DNA of 64,000 nt. Source: Halopseudomonas maritima (lineage in GTDB: Bacteria; Pseudomonadota; Gammaproteobacteria; Pseudomonadales; Pseudomonadaceae). Location: the NCBI RefSeq assembly GCF_021545785.1, contig NZ_CP079801.1:744001-808000 (forward strand), written 5' to 3'. Below are positions 18,389 through 26,461 of the stretch, in pieces. Numbering within the stretch: position 1 is the first letter of the stretch; every line of letters begins with the position of its first letter. The translations under genes and the position numbers were made by a program. The notes under the pieces were generated by a model. The model was not told the DNA's origin. It saw only the letters and a list, made by a program, of their open reading frames with translations, and ran no database searches.

Positions 18389-18460
18389 TCAGCGGTTGGC
18401 AAAGTACATGGTGACTTCAAAGCCAATGCGCAGGTCGGTGTAGCTGGGTTTAGTCCACAT
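18389..18460 (-). CDS. pqqA: PqqA, 23-residue PQQ precursor peptide
   Basis: Too short for ordinary gene finders. ATG at 18460 behind AAGAGG encodes a 23-residue peptide with the conserved Glu15 and Tyr19 in FEVTMYF, the two residues crosslinked by PqqE, and the usual MWTKPSYTDLR start. It is the first gene of the pqqABCDE-pqqH operon. A regulon-like motif lies 89 bp upstream. Confidence 0.96.
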   Translation of the reverse strand: MWTKPSYTDLRIGFEVTMYFANR

Positions 18461-18548
18461 GGGTCGATCCTCTTGTTATTGCGTGGGTTTACAGCGTCGG
18501 CAGGAACCGACGGACCCAGTTAAACACCAGGATCGGGGGGGTACGAAT

Positions 18549-18564
18549 GATACTTTGGGAGTAG
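18549..18564 (-). promoter_or_regulatory. regulon motif upstream of pqqA
   Basis: Leftward CTACTCCCAAAGTATC resembles the CTACTACYTTGGTAYC site found upstream of pqqF, erbR and other genes in this window (12 of 16). It lies about 89 bp before the pqqA start. Confidence 0.45.
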
Positions 18565-18653
18565 ATTTGGTCGTGATTTGGTTGGTGTGGGGGTGGTTGC
18601 TTTGCGCTGCATCACGGCTATCTTGGTTCCAAAGCACCGCACAGGTAAACCCA

Positions 18654-18884
18654 ATGAAAACAGTTAGCCTCCGCACGTTTGAAGACAACCTCGACAAGCA
18701 TGCACAGCAAGCGTTAGCCAAGCACCTCCCACTCAAGGTAAGCAACCCCGACGGTGACGACTTTGTGGTCGTCAGCGCCGCCGAGTGGTCGCAGCAGCAA
18801 GAGACGTTGCATGTGCTGCAAAGCATGGACCTGATGCAGCAGATTGCGACATCGCTTGAGACTCATCAGCAAAGCCAGGGTTAG
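18654..18884 (+). CDS. Phd/YefM-like antitoxin, orphan
   Basis: 76 residues: MKTVSLRTFEDNLDKHAQQAL, then LKVSNPDGDDFVVVSAAEWSQQQETLHVLQS. This is the Phd/YefM antitoxin pattern (N-terminal DNA-binding beta-alpha unit, 'V-(I/V)-S-x-x-(E/D)-W/Y' strand, C-terminal toxin-binding helix). A Txe/YoeB- or Doc-like toxin would be expected just downstream, but no such frame follows before the IS relic at 19057. So it is either a solitary regulator or the remnant of a pair whose toxin was lost with the island rearrangement. The open frame extends upstream to 18459, but the family pattern starts at ATG 18654. Confidence 0.7.
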   Translation: MKTVSLRTFEDNLDKHAQQALAKHLPLKVSNPDGDDFVVVSAAEWSQQQETLHVLQSMDLMQQIATSLETHQQSQG

Positions 18885-19056
18885 GCCCGTCTGAAAAGCA
18901 GATGAATGAGATCACGCGCGTTGAAGGCGATACTTGAGGTGTGCTAATACGGTATTCACCTGACAGTTGACCACTGTCAGGGGTGGTGGTCATACGGCCT
19001 CGAACCGGATTATGAAACGGGTACCCCTACCTGTCCGTAACCTGGAGAAGCACGCA
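18885..19056. other. gap after the antitoxin gene
   Basis: No supported gene. An inverted repeat CCTGACAG-TTGACCA-CTGTCAGG lies near 18958-18980. The expected toxin partner of the antitoxin is absent. Confidence 0.4.
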
Positions 19057-19093
19057 TGACCACCAAATCAGGTTTTTTTCTACAGCCTCAACG
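19057..19093. mobile_element. relic right end of an IS1182-type element
   Basis: The sequence ACCAAATCAGG...TTTTTCTACAGCCT followed by CAACG is nearly identical to the right terminus of the intact IS at 21333-21366, with about three differences, but no transposase lies next to it. It marks a second, deleted copy that also abutted a CAACG target. Confidence 0.7.
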
Positions 19094-19200
19094 CCCCGAT
19101 CAGGCGGCGCCTGCAACGGAGCTTTTTACGTGTTAATTTCGAGCGCAGCGAGCACACGCAAAAAACGTAGTGTAAGGCGCTCGCACTGCACCGGTTTTTT
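19089..19200 (-). repeat. attC-like imperfect palindrome downstream of small membrane gene
   Basis: Read leftward, this region holds arms of the type ACGTTTTTTGCGTG and CACGTAAAAAGC around a TCGCTGCGCTCGA loop region, and ends CGGGGCGTTG. Its position just after a small gene's stop and its ending GCGTT fit an integron attC site. The 5' box is not clearly conserved. Confidence 0.4.
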
Positions 19201-19211
19201 ATAAGCGCCAT

Positions 19212-19454
19212 CTAGCGCGATAGTAAATATTTAATGCCAAACCCCGCCACCAAAAGAATGATGCCAAGACCGAGCATATACCTTGGACCATAATCAGGCT
19301 TTTCACTCGGAACGACCTTATAAAACTGCCCACTCGGCTGGTCAGAACCGAAGCCAACCGGAAGAAAGTCTGTCAGTTGCGGAAGGCCAGTAATATATGC
19401 AAGCAACGTATAGACGACTATCAAGCCGCCCAAAATACTTAAAAAATAACTCAC
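19212..19454 (-). CDS. small membrane protein, possible integron cassette gene
   Basis: 80 residues with two hydrophobic helices, one N-terminal (LSILGGLIVVYTLLAYITG) and one C-terminal (MLGLGIILLVAGFGIKYLL), joined by a polar stretch. GTG at 19454 is preceded by GTGAGG and begins about 20 nt after a GCGTT core, as cassette genes do. Its base composition is richer in A+T than the flanking pqq and exa genes. No family recognised. It is flanked on both sides by attC-like palindromes. Confidence 0.6.
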   Translation of the reverse strand: MSYFLSILGGLIVVYTLLAYITGLPQLTDFLPVGFGSDQPSGQFYKVVPSEKPDYGPRYMLGLGIILLVAGFGIKYLLSR

Positions 19455-19470
19455 GGCCTCACCAACTTAA

Positions 19471-19574
19471 AACGCCGCATTCAGGGGCAGCTGACTTTGT
19501 GCGCTTAATTGCGTGAAAATGGGAGCGCAGCGACCGCGCAATAAAGTGCGCAAAGTTAACCGCCCCCTGCAACG
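19471..19574 (-). repeat. attC-like imperfect palindrome, interrupted side of the IS
   Basis: Two arms of about 32 nt (GGGGCAGCTGACTTTGTGCG and its near complement ending GTTAACCGCCCC) pair with about seven mismatches around an AGCGCAGCGACC loop. Read leftward the unit ends AATGCGGCGTT just before the small gene at 19454. The IS left end abuts the other side at CAACG. Confidence 0.5.
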
Positions 19575-21361
19575 AGGCTGTAGAAAAACCCATTCCGGGC
19601 TCACTCCAGCCATCTCCTTGTTTATCTTTCAACCCAAACTCGTCTGGGCCGTACTGTATTCAAACACGCTGGCGTGATCTGGTATCCGCCAAACAAGCCT
19701 TGCAAGGCTTTCTACAGCCACCTCTGAAGCGTCGTCAGCCGCATTGCCCGTAATTCGCCAGCTTCTCCAGATTGTGGACTAGGCAATACAACTGCCATTG
19801 ACCTTGAACCTTTCTGCGGCCGCGCAAGCTGAAGCGGCTCAACCGCTTGTTGGTGCCGATGTTCCCAAACACCGGCTCCACCACCGACATCCTGTGGCTG
19901 TAAATCGCTTTGCCCTCGGGGCTGTCCACTCGGTGCTTCATCCAGTCGGTATAGCTCGGTGGCCGGTTCGCCTCCAATCGAAACGAAACCTGCCTCCCCG
20001 CGCCCTTGCGGTGCTCTGCAGACTGCGGGTTGTGCATACAGGCGTTGCGCTTGGGGCAGGTTCGGCATTGCAGCAAGCGTCCTTCAAAATAGGCTACCGG
20101 TACACCAGCGTCGTTTGTCCGCACGCCACGGTGGCTGAGTTGTTGGCCAACCGGGCAGCGGCAGGTCATGTGTATAGGATCAAAATCAAAGGCACTGGCC
20201 GGGAATGTCGGACTGCGCGTCACGCCTGCGGGCTTCTGGTGGCGCTTGCCGTACTTGTCTTTTTGCAGGGCAAAGCGCGGGTCACGACTACGAAAGCGGT
20301 TGTCCGGTATATAGCCGTTGATCTGTCTGGTATGCAGGTATTGCATGTTGGCTTCGTTGGCAAAGCCGGTATCGGCGGTGACTACCACGCCGTGCTGATA
20401 GATAGCATCGGCAATCTTCAGTCGGGCATAGCGCTGCTCCAAGGTTTCCAACATGGGTTTGAGGGTATGGTGCTCCTGCCCTTCGCCGAAGGCTTGGGCC
20501 TCAATGATGATCTGGTGCTTGCGATCCACCATGGCGACGCCGTTGTAGCCTTGCAGCGTGCCCTTGCTGGTAGTCATCTTGGCGCTGTCGTTATCGGTGA
20601 TATTGCTCTTCACTTCCTTGCGGCGCTTACCCTGGCCCATCCTTGGACTCTGGGTCTTTAAAAACCGATCTACCTTTTCCATCGCTTGATCCAGCGAGAG
20701 GATCATCTTGCCGTGGCGGATGGCTCGCTCCATCTCCACCTCTGTCTCCGCCGCATCATGCTGGCGGTGTTCGTTCAGATGGTGACGGATCAGCTTGCGC
20801 AGTTTGCCGCGCTTGGCCTTGAGCTCCTTGAAGGTACCCGACCACTCCTTGGCAGCATTGGAGGACATCTTGCAACCGTCGATAGCAAACAGCTCGTTAC
20901 CCAACAAACCCTGCTGATGACACACCAGCAACACCTGCTCGAATACCGCTTCGATCGCCGTGGCGTTCTCGCTGACAAAGCTGGCCAGGGTGGTGAAATG
21001 CGGAACCGTATCGCAGGACAGCGCCTTGAATAGAATGTTGGTCTCGCAGCACCACTGGATCTGGCGGCTAGAGGTAATGCCCTTGGAATAGGCGAACAGA
21101 ATAATCTTGAGCAAGATGGCCGGGTCATAGGCTAACCGGCCTGTGGCATCGTTGCTGTAACGGGGATGGAAGACCGAAAGGTCCAGCTTGTGTTCAATCA
21201 GATAATGAACGGCGTACTCGAACGTGCCGGGCTGAAGCTGCTCCTGGTAGTTGATCACCACCATGCTGTGCTGGCTGTAGTCGTAGGGCTTGAAGCGCGG
21301 CATGCAACACTCCTTGTTGATCTGACGCCAGACTACCAAATCAGGGGTTTTTCTACAGCCT
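19575..21361 (-). mobile_element. IS1182-family insertion sequence, intact
   Basis: 1787 bp bounded by a perfect 17-bp inverted repeat (AGGCTGTAGAAAAACCC at 19575-19591, its complement at 21345-21361). The 5-bp sequence CAACG flanks both ends (19570-19574 and 21362-21366) as a probable target duplication. It carries one full-length transposase. CAACG read on the other strand is CGTTG, the core of an attC-like site, so the IS appears to have entered an integron recombination site. Confidence 0.82.
19735..21303 (-). CDS. IS1182-type DDE transposase
   Basis: 522 residues. The N-terminal DUF772-like region (MPRFKPYDYSQHSMVVINYQ, LAYDPAILLKIILFAYSKGI) is followed by the DDE core: Asp in ELFAIDGCKMSSNAAKEW near 155, Asp in VVTADTGFANEANM, and a C-terminal acidic HRMSVVEPVFGNIGTNK near 488. 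A cysteine-rich zinc-finger-like stretch (CRCPVGQQLSH... CRTCPKRNAC) is typical of this family. AAGGAG precedes ATG 21303; the longer frame to 21339 would reach into the IS end. It appears intact and potentially active. Confidence 0.92.
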   Translation of the reverse strand: MPRFKPYDYSQHSMVVINYQEQLQPGTFEYAVHYLIEHKLDLSVFHPRYSNDATGRLAYDPAILLKIILFAYSKGITSSRQIQWCCETNILFKALSCDTVPHFTTLASFVSENATAIEAVFEQVLLVCHQQGLLGNELFAIDGCKMSSNAAKEWSGTFKELKAKRGKLRKLIRHHLNEHRQHDAAETEVEMERAIRHGKMILSLDQAMEKVDRFLKTQSPRMGQGKRRKEVKSNITDNDSAKMTTSKGTLQGYNGVAMVDRKHQIIIEAQAFGEGQEHHTLKPMLETLEQRYARLKIADAIYQHGVVVTADTGFANEANMQYLHTRQINGYIPDNRFRSRDPRFALQKDKYGKRHQKPAGVTRSPTFPASAFDFDPIHMTCRCPVGQQLSHRGVRTNDAGVPVAYFEGRLLQCRTCPKRNACMHNPQSAEHRKGAGRQVSFRLEANRPPSYTDWMKHRVDSPEGKAIYSHRMSVVEPVFGNIGTNKRLSRFSLRGRRKVQGQWQLYCLVHNLEKLANYGQCG

Positions 21362-21449
21362 CAACGCCCGGCTAAACGGCGAGCTTTAGCGAGTCCAGTG
21401 GAGGCCATGCTTTTTATGGCCGGAACGATGTTTGAGCGGCTTGTTAAAT
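21362..21449 (-). repeat. attC-like recombination site
   Basis: Read leftward it begins ATTTAAC (exact RYYYAAC R'' box), passes through AAGCCGCTCAAAC...GTTTAGCCGG complementary arms around a central GGCCAT/ATGGCC hairpin, and ends GGGCGTTG (R' core) at the IS junction. About 88 nt, starting within 3 bp of the stop of the gene at 21452. This is the best attC candidate of the window. Confidence 0.62.
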
Positions 21450-21451
21450 TT

Positions 21452-21697
21452 TTACGCATAGAACTGTACAGGCCCAAAAAATATAAACAGTAATGAAACA
21501 CCTAACCCACTTACTAAGCCACCATACGCGCCCGCTAGAGCAGGATTTTTCTTATTAAACGCAATATTGATGAAAAGAACCAAAACAACAAACACCAATA
21601 AAATAGCTACCAACCAATCGTACAGTGCAAACCCCACAGCACACGCCGCGAATGACGAAATGATAAAGAAGATCCAGAATTTCTTTCGGTCATTCAT
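21452..21697 (-). CDS. small membrane protein, probable integron cassette gene
   Basis: 81 residues with three hydrophobic segments (WIFFIISSFAACAVGFALY, WLVAILLVFVVLVLFINIAF, GGLVSGLGVSLLFIFFGP). The start ATG at 21697 lies about 17 nt after a GTTAAAT attC end with AAGAGC in between, and the stop lies 2 nt before the next attC-like site, so the whole unit is a typical cassette. A longer open frame to 21889 would read through the attC. No family recognised; A+T-rich compared with neighbours. Confidence 0.65.
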   Translation of the reverse strand: MNDRKKFWIFFIISSFAACAVGFALYDWLVAILLVFVVLVLFINIAFNKKNPALAGAYGGLVSGLGVSLLFIFFGPVQFYA

Positions 21698-21711
21698 AAG
21701 TAGCTCTTGAA

Positions 21712-21777
21712 ATTTAACGTGTGAAGCCAAGCACCAGTCGCGCTTGCGCGAGTGTGTGACTTGGCGACTTGTTATTT
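21712..21777 (-). repeat. attC-like recombination site
   Basis: 66 nt read leftward: ATAACAAG, then CCAAGTCACACACTCGCGC pairing imperfectly with GCGCGACTGGTGCTTGG, ending CACGTTAAAT. The last seven bases fit the conserved GTTRRRY R' box exactly. It sits at the 5' side of the small gene at 21697. Confidence 0.6.
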
Positions 21778-21877
21778 GCTGATGGCGTTGCACTGACATT
21801 TGCCACAGCAAATGGATACGCCAGCAGCTTGCCGAATAGCGAGCGAGGGAGATGAGCAATTGATGGCCTCTTCTCTG

Positions 21878-21955
21878 CCTTAAGGCCAAGTGGTTGTCCG
21901 GTACAGCACTCGGTGCTTCCCGGCAACCACTTGGTCTTAAGGTTTGATGTTAGGC
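21878..21955. repeat. long hairpin with GTTAGGC/GCCTAAC box
   Basis: A nearly perfect stem (CCTTAAGGCCAAGTGGTTG and its complement, 21878-21942) with a CCGG inner stem is followed at 21949-21955 by GTTAGGC, an exact integron core-box sequence. The other core box is not seen, so this is a partial or degenerate attC, or the edge of a former attI region. Confidence 0.45.
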
Positions 21956-22013
21956 GGAGGTCTGTCAATTTCATTTCCTAGACTTTGTGCTCATATCAGT
22001 CGCAGCCAATATG

Positions 22014-22029
22014 CTGTTTGGATATACAG
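22014..22029. promoter_or_regulatory. LexA (SOS) box, orphan
   Basis: CTGT-TTGGATAT-ACAG is an exact CTGT-N8-ACAG palindrome and agrees with TACTGTATATATATACAGTA over most of its flanks. No gene starts next to it. Integron integrase promoters are often LexA-controlled, and this box lies where an integrase promoter would be relative to the leftward cassettes. Confidence 0.55.
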
Positions 22030-22323
22030 TATTTTGTGCGGTTTGCACTATGCTGATATGGGGTCTCGCTCGCTATCGCGCAAATAACAGTGATTAGATA
22101 GCACGCAGCACTAATACATAATTAGTGCACCCGGTATAACACCGAAAGTAGATATAGATAATTTCCCAATAAAATCATGCAGTTGCCACCCTACTTGGTG
22201 CTTTTGACGTATTCGCGCCGCAGCGAAATTTGTGAAGAGCTTCCTACTTTAGCGAAAGGAGAACACACGGCAAGCTGATTTTATGTCAACGCGCAAGCCG
22301 TATTGCTTGCACGGACCCCGGGT
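22030..22323. other. A+T-rich gene-free stretch
   Basis: Nearly 300 bp with markedly higher A+T than flanking genes, stops in all frames, and no recognisable integrase or other gene remnant. It looks like non-coding debris of the island. Confidence 0.45.
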
Positions 22324-22526
22324 CCCCGTTTACGCGGGCGAGTAGCGCAGATTTATCGGGATAAAGAGTCGTAGGTTGTCTGAGGAGCGCAGCGACGAGT
22401 TTTACGACTCCCCGATAAATCGAGCAACGCAGCGAACCCGAAGGGCCGCGTAGTCGGGGTGGCCTAGGGGGTGCAGGGGGAAATGGCCATGCATTTCCCC
22501 CTGCTCGCCGCGAAGGCGAAAGGCAG
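22324..22526 (+). repeat. dispersed structured repeat, copy 1
   Basis: Begins CCCCGTTTACGCGGGCGAGT and contains the blocks GTCTGAGGAGCG-AGCGACGAG and CGAGCAACGCAGCGAACCC-GAAGGGCCGCGTAGTCGGG, ending CTCGCCGCGAAGGCGAAAGG. The same blocks in the same order occur at 48901-49119. Between them GATTTATCGGG and GAGTCGTA pair with TACGACTC and CCGATAAATC, so the unit can fold into a long stem. It belongs to a class of intergenic repeats widespread in proteobacteria; it holds no credible gene. Confidence 0.7.
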
Positions 22527-22663
22527 AGGTGAGCAACGCACAGGTCGTCCAATCTAGCCAGTCACGTTGGTGCAGATGTCACCACGGGCACGGCATGCCG
22601 TGCCCCTACCGGAGATTGGGTCAGCAGCGGAGCTATAGAGAACGCCCCCACCAAATCCCAAAC

Positions 22664-22691
22664 AAAAAAAAGGCGTGACCGAAGTCACGCC
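22664..22691 (-). terminator. intrinsic terminator of exaC
   Basis: Leftward GGCGTGACTTCGGTCACGCC stem-loop (22672-22691) followed by eight T residues. It lies 133 bp beyond the exaC stop. Confidence 0.85.
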
Positions 22692-22824
22692 AAAGTTTCA
22701 CGAACAGACTTGCAGAACGAGGGGCATGTTCCCTCAGGGGTAGTACTCAGGGCCGACAACTCACCACCAGCCCCTAGCGCCCCGGCAGGTGGAGCAACCT
22801 GCGCGGGGTTTGCCTGGGTTGGGC

Positions 22825-24345
<1,521 letters not shown>

Positions 24346-24450
24346 TGTTGTTTTCCTCTGAGCGAAGCCTGACCCCGCACGGGTCAAGTCATGGTTCGAT
24401 CTTAGTAACGGCTCCGGGGTGTCTGGTATGCGCCGTTGGCAGGGTTGATG

Positions 24451-24467
24451 TCGTTATTTAGTAGTAG
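24451..24467 (-). promoter_or_regulatory. regulon motif (half-conserved) upstream of exaC
   Basis: Leftward CTACTACTAAATAACGA keeps the CTACTAC half of the CTACTACYTTGGTAYC site but not the GGTAYC half. It lies about 106 bp before the exaC start. Confidence 0.4.
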
Positions 24468-24537
24468 ATTGCCCGACCCATGGCGCCTTATCAGGCTAGA
24501 CAACCCGGGGGCTGCAGCCCGCCGCGCCGACCAGCAG

Positions 24538-25179
24538 TCAGGCGCTCTGCACCCGCAGCACGCCGGTATCAATCGCCAGGTGCACCAGCTCGGTCAGGGA
24601 GCTGACGTTGAGCTTTTGCTTGAGCACGGTGAGGTTGTTGGAGACGGTCTTGCTGCTGATGCACAGGTTCTCGGCGATCTGCCGGGGCGGCACGCCGCGG
24701 GCGAGCATCACGAAGATTTCAAACTCACGCTGGGTGACGTCACGCAGGCGCGGGTCGAGGCGTTCATCGCTCCCGGCGCAGGCCAGTTGGGTGGCCAGCT
24801 CCTGCTCGATGTAGCGATGGCCCTTGAGGCAGCGGCCGACCGCTTCGAGCAGCACCTCGGGCGAGGCGTTTTTGGTGATGTAGCCGAGCGCGCCGGTGGC
24901 CAGCGCCTGACGCACCAGCGGCAGTTCATCGTGCATGCTGAAGAACAGCACGCGCAGCAGCGGCCAGCGCTGAATCAGCCGGCGCGCGGTTTCGATACCG
25001 CTGATGCCGGGCAGGCCGATATCCATCACCACCAGATCGGGCACCCGCTGCTGGGCGGCGGCGATGGCCTCTTCGCCACTCTCCACGCCGCGTACCTCGG
25101 CCTGGCCGAGCATCATCGCCAGCAGGCTGGTGTAGCCCTGGCGCACTACCGCGTGATCGTCTACCAGCAAGATGTTCAT
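24538..25179 (-). CDS. exaE: LuxR/NarL-type response regulator ExaE
   Basis: 213 residues: receiver domain with acidic pocket LVDDHAVV and phospho-acceptor Asp in VVMDIGLPG near residue 54, Lys in GYITKNA near 104, then a LuxR helix-turn-helix (REFEIFVMLARGVPPRQIA, then SSKTVSNNLTVLKQKLNV). Its ATG overlaps the kinase stop (ATGA), so the two are translationally coupled. By position and type it corresponds to ExaE/EraR, which activates exaA transcription in P. aeruginosa. A longer frame to 25302 would overlap the kinase and is rejected. Confidence 0.88.
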   Translation of the reverse strand: MNILLVDDHAVVRQGYTSLLAMMLGQAEVRGVESGEEAIAAAQQRVPDLVVMDIGLPGISGIETARRLIQRWPLLRVLFFSMHDELPLVRQALATGALGYITKNASPEVLLEAVGRCLKGHRYIEQELATQLACAGSDERLDPRLRDVTQREFEIFVMLARGVPPRQIAENLCISSKTVSNNLTVLKQKLNVSSLTELVHLAIDTGVLRVQSA

Positions 25180-26453
25180 GCTGCCTGCCTCCAGGGAATG
25201 CTCAGTTCCAGTATCAACCCGCCCTGCTCTGCGCCGCGCAACTGCAACGCAGCGCCCAGACAACGAGCCCGTTCGTGCATCGAGTGCATACCGATGCCCC
25301 AATTGCTGTTCTGCGCCAGGCCGCAGCCGTCGTCTTCAATACGCACCACCAACTGATCTCCCAGGCAGCCCAACCAGATCTGCACCAACGTAGCCTTGGC
25401 GTGGCGGGCGACGTTGTTGAGCGCTTCCTGCAGCAGTCGATATAGGTGGGCGCGAGCGTCGGGCGGCAGCTCCGGCAGCTCAGTGGTCAGCAACAGGCGG
25501 CAGTCAATGCCGTGCTGCACCTGCCATTGTTCGGTCAGCTGGGCCAGTGCCTGTTCAAGCCCAAGGCGTTGCAGCACCACCGGATGCAGATCACGGACCA
25601 GGGCGCGAAAGCCCTGCTGCAGGCCATCGCAACTGCCGATCAACTGTGCGCTGAGCTGTTCGATCTGCTCGGGTGAGGCGCTGCGGCTGTGCTGCAGCAT
25701 AAAGGTCTGGGCGCGAATGCCGGTGAGGTACTGGCCCAGATCGTCGTGCAGCGCGTGGGCCAGTTGCATGCGCTCATCTTCCTGCACGCTGAGCAGCCGC
25801 TCGGTCAGGTTCTGATTGCGCTGCTCGGCCTGTTGCAGCGCGCCGGCCATGCTGTTGAAGCGTTCGGCCAACTGGTTGAGTTCCGGTTGCTGACTGGCGG
25901 CCAGTCGCGTGCTGAAGCGCCCGGCGGCAACCTCATGCAAGCCGCCGAGCAGTTGCTGATAGGCGCGCTGACCGCGGCCCAGCGCCCAGTGAATCGCCAA
26001 CAGCGAAACCGCCAGCGCAGCGGCAAACACCAGTAGCAGGAGCTGGACAGACTCCCAGATCTCGCCCAGCTCATCGTGCGGGTCGGGGGTGATATGCCAC
26101 TGGGAGCCGTCGTTGAACGACAAGGTCAGTGGCGGGAAGCGTGCATCCACCGCCGGTTGCAGCCAGTTGACCAGCCAGCGCGGCACGTCTTCAGCGGTGG
26201 CAGCAGGCAGCGCCTCGCCCACACGGCTGATGCGCAGATGGCGCAGGCCGTCGAACTGCTGCGGGTCGGGTGAGGTAGCGCTGCGCGACAGGCCGTCAAA
26301 CAGTTGCAAGGCTAAGGCGCGGCTGGCGTGCAGCTCGCGCACCAGATCCTTCTCGGCCTGCTGCAGCAACACCAGCAGCAGGCTGAGCAACACGGCGGCG
26401 AAGGCCAGCAACACACCCGTATAGAGGCGCGCCGCCAGCGGCAGGGTTTTCAT
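25176..26453 (-). CDS. exaD: membrane sensor histidine kinase ExaD-like
   Basis: 425 residues with two membrane helices (residues about 11-29 and 135-155) bracketing a periplasmic domain, a HAMP linker, then a HisKA_3 dimerisation domain with His in LAHALHDDLGQYLTGIRAQ near 240 and an HATPase domain with DDGCGLAQNSNWGIGMHSM near the end. This is the NarX/UhpB kinase type that pairs with LuxR regulators. It is cotranscribed with exaE and follows the cupredoxin-like gene by 8 bp. Its signal is unknown. Because of its predicted periplasmic sensor, it may differ from the P. aeruginosa protein, which is described as cytoplasmic. Confidence 0.82.
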   Translation of the reverse strand: MKTLPLAARLYTGVLLAFAAVLLSLLLVLLQQAEKDLVRELHASRALALQLFDGLSRSATSPDPQQFDGLRHLRISRVGEALPAATAEDVPRWLVNWLQPAVDARFPPLTLSFNDGSQWHITPDPHDELGEIWESVQLLLLVFAAALAVSLLAIHWALGRGQRAYQQLLGGLHEVAAGRFSTRLAASQQPELNQLAERFNSMAGALQQAEQRNQNLTERLLSVQEDERMQLAHALHDDLGQYLTGIRAQTFMLQHSRSASPEQIEQLSAQLIGSCDGLQQGFRALVRDLHPVVLQRLGLEQALAQLTEQWQVQHGIDCRLLLTTELPELPPDARAHLYRLLQEALNNVARHAKATLVQIWLGCLGDQLVVRIEDDGCGLAQNSNWGIGMHSMHERARCLGAALQLRGAEQGGLILELSIPWRQAA

Positions 26454-26461
26454 CGGAGCGC

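Noticed and set aside
18476..18560. Open leftward reading frame upstream of pqqA ending with peptide NWVRRFLPTL
   Set aside because: It has no convincing start or ribosome-binding site and contains the candidate regulon site; it could be a decayed tail of a gene but I cannot support it.
19700..19730. Additional internal IS end (CTTTCTACAGCCACCTC)
   Set aside because: It resembles the IS terminus but lies inside the element between transposase stop and left end, with no partner or target duplication; it could be an internal transposase-binding repeat.
22030..22323. Possible integrase gene remnant next to the LexA box
   Set aside because: All frames contain frequent stops and I see no tyrosine-recombinase motif, so no pseudogene is claimed.
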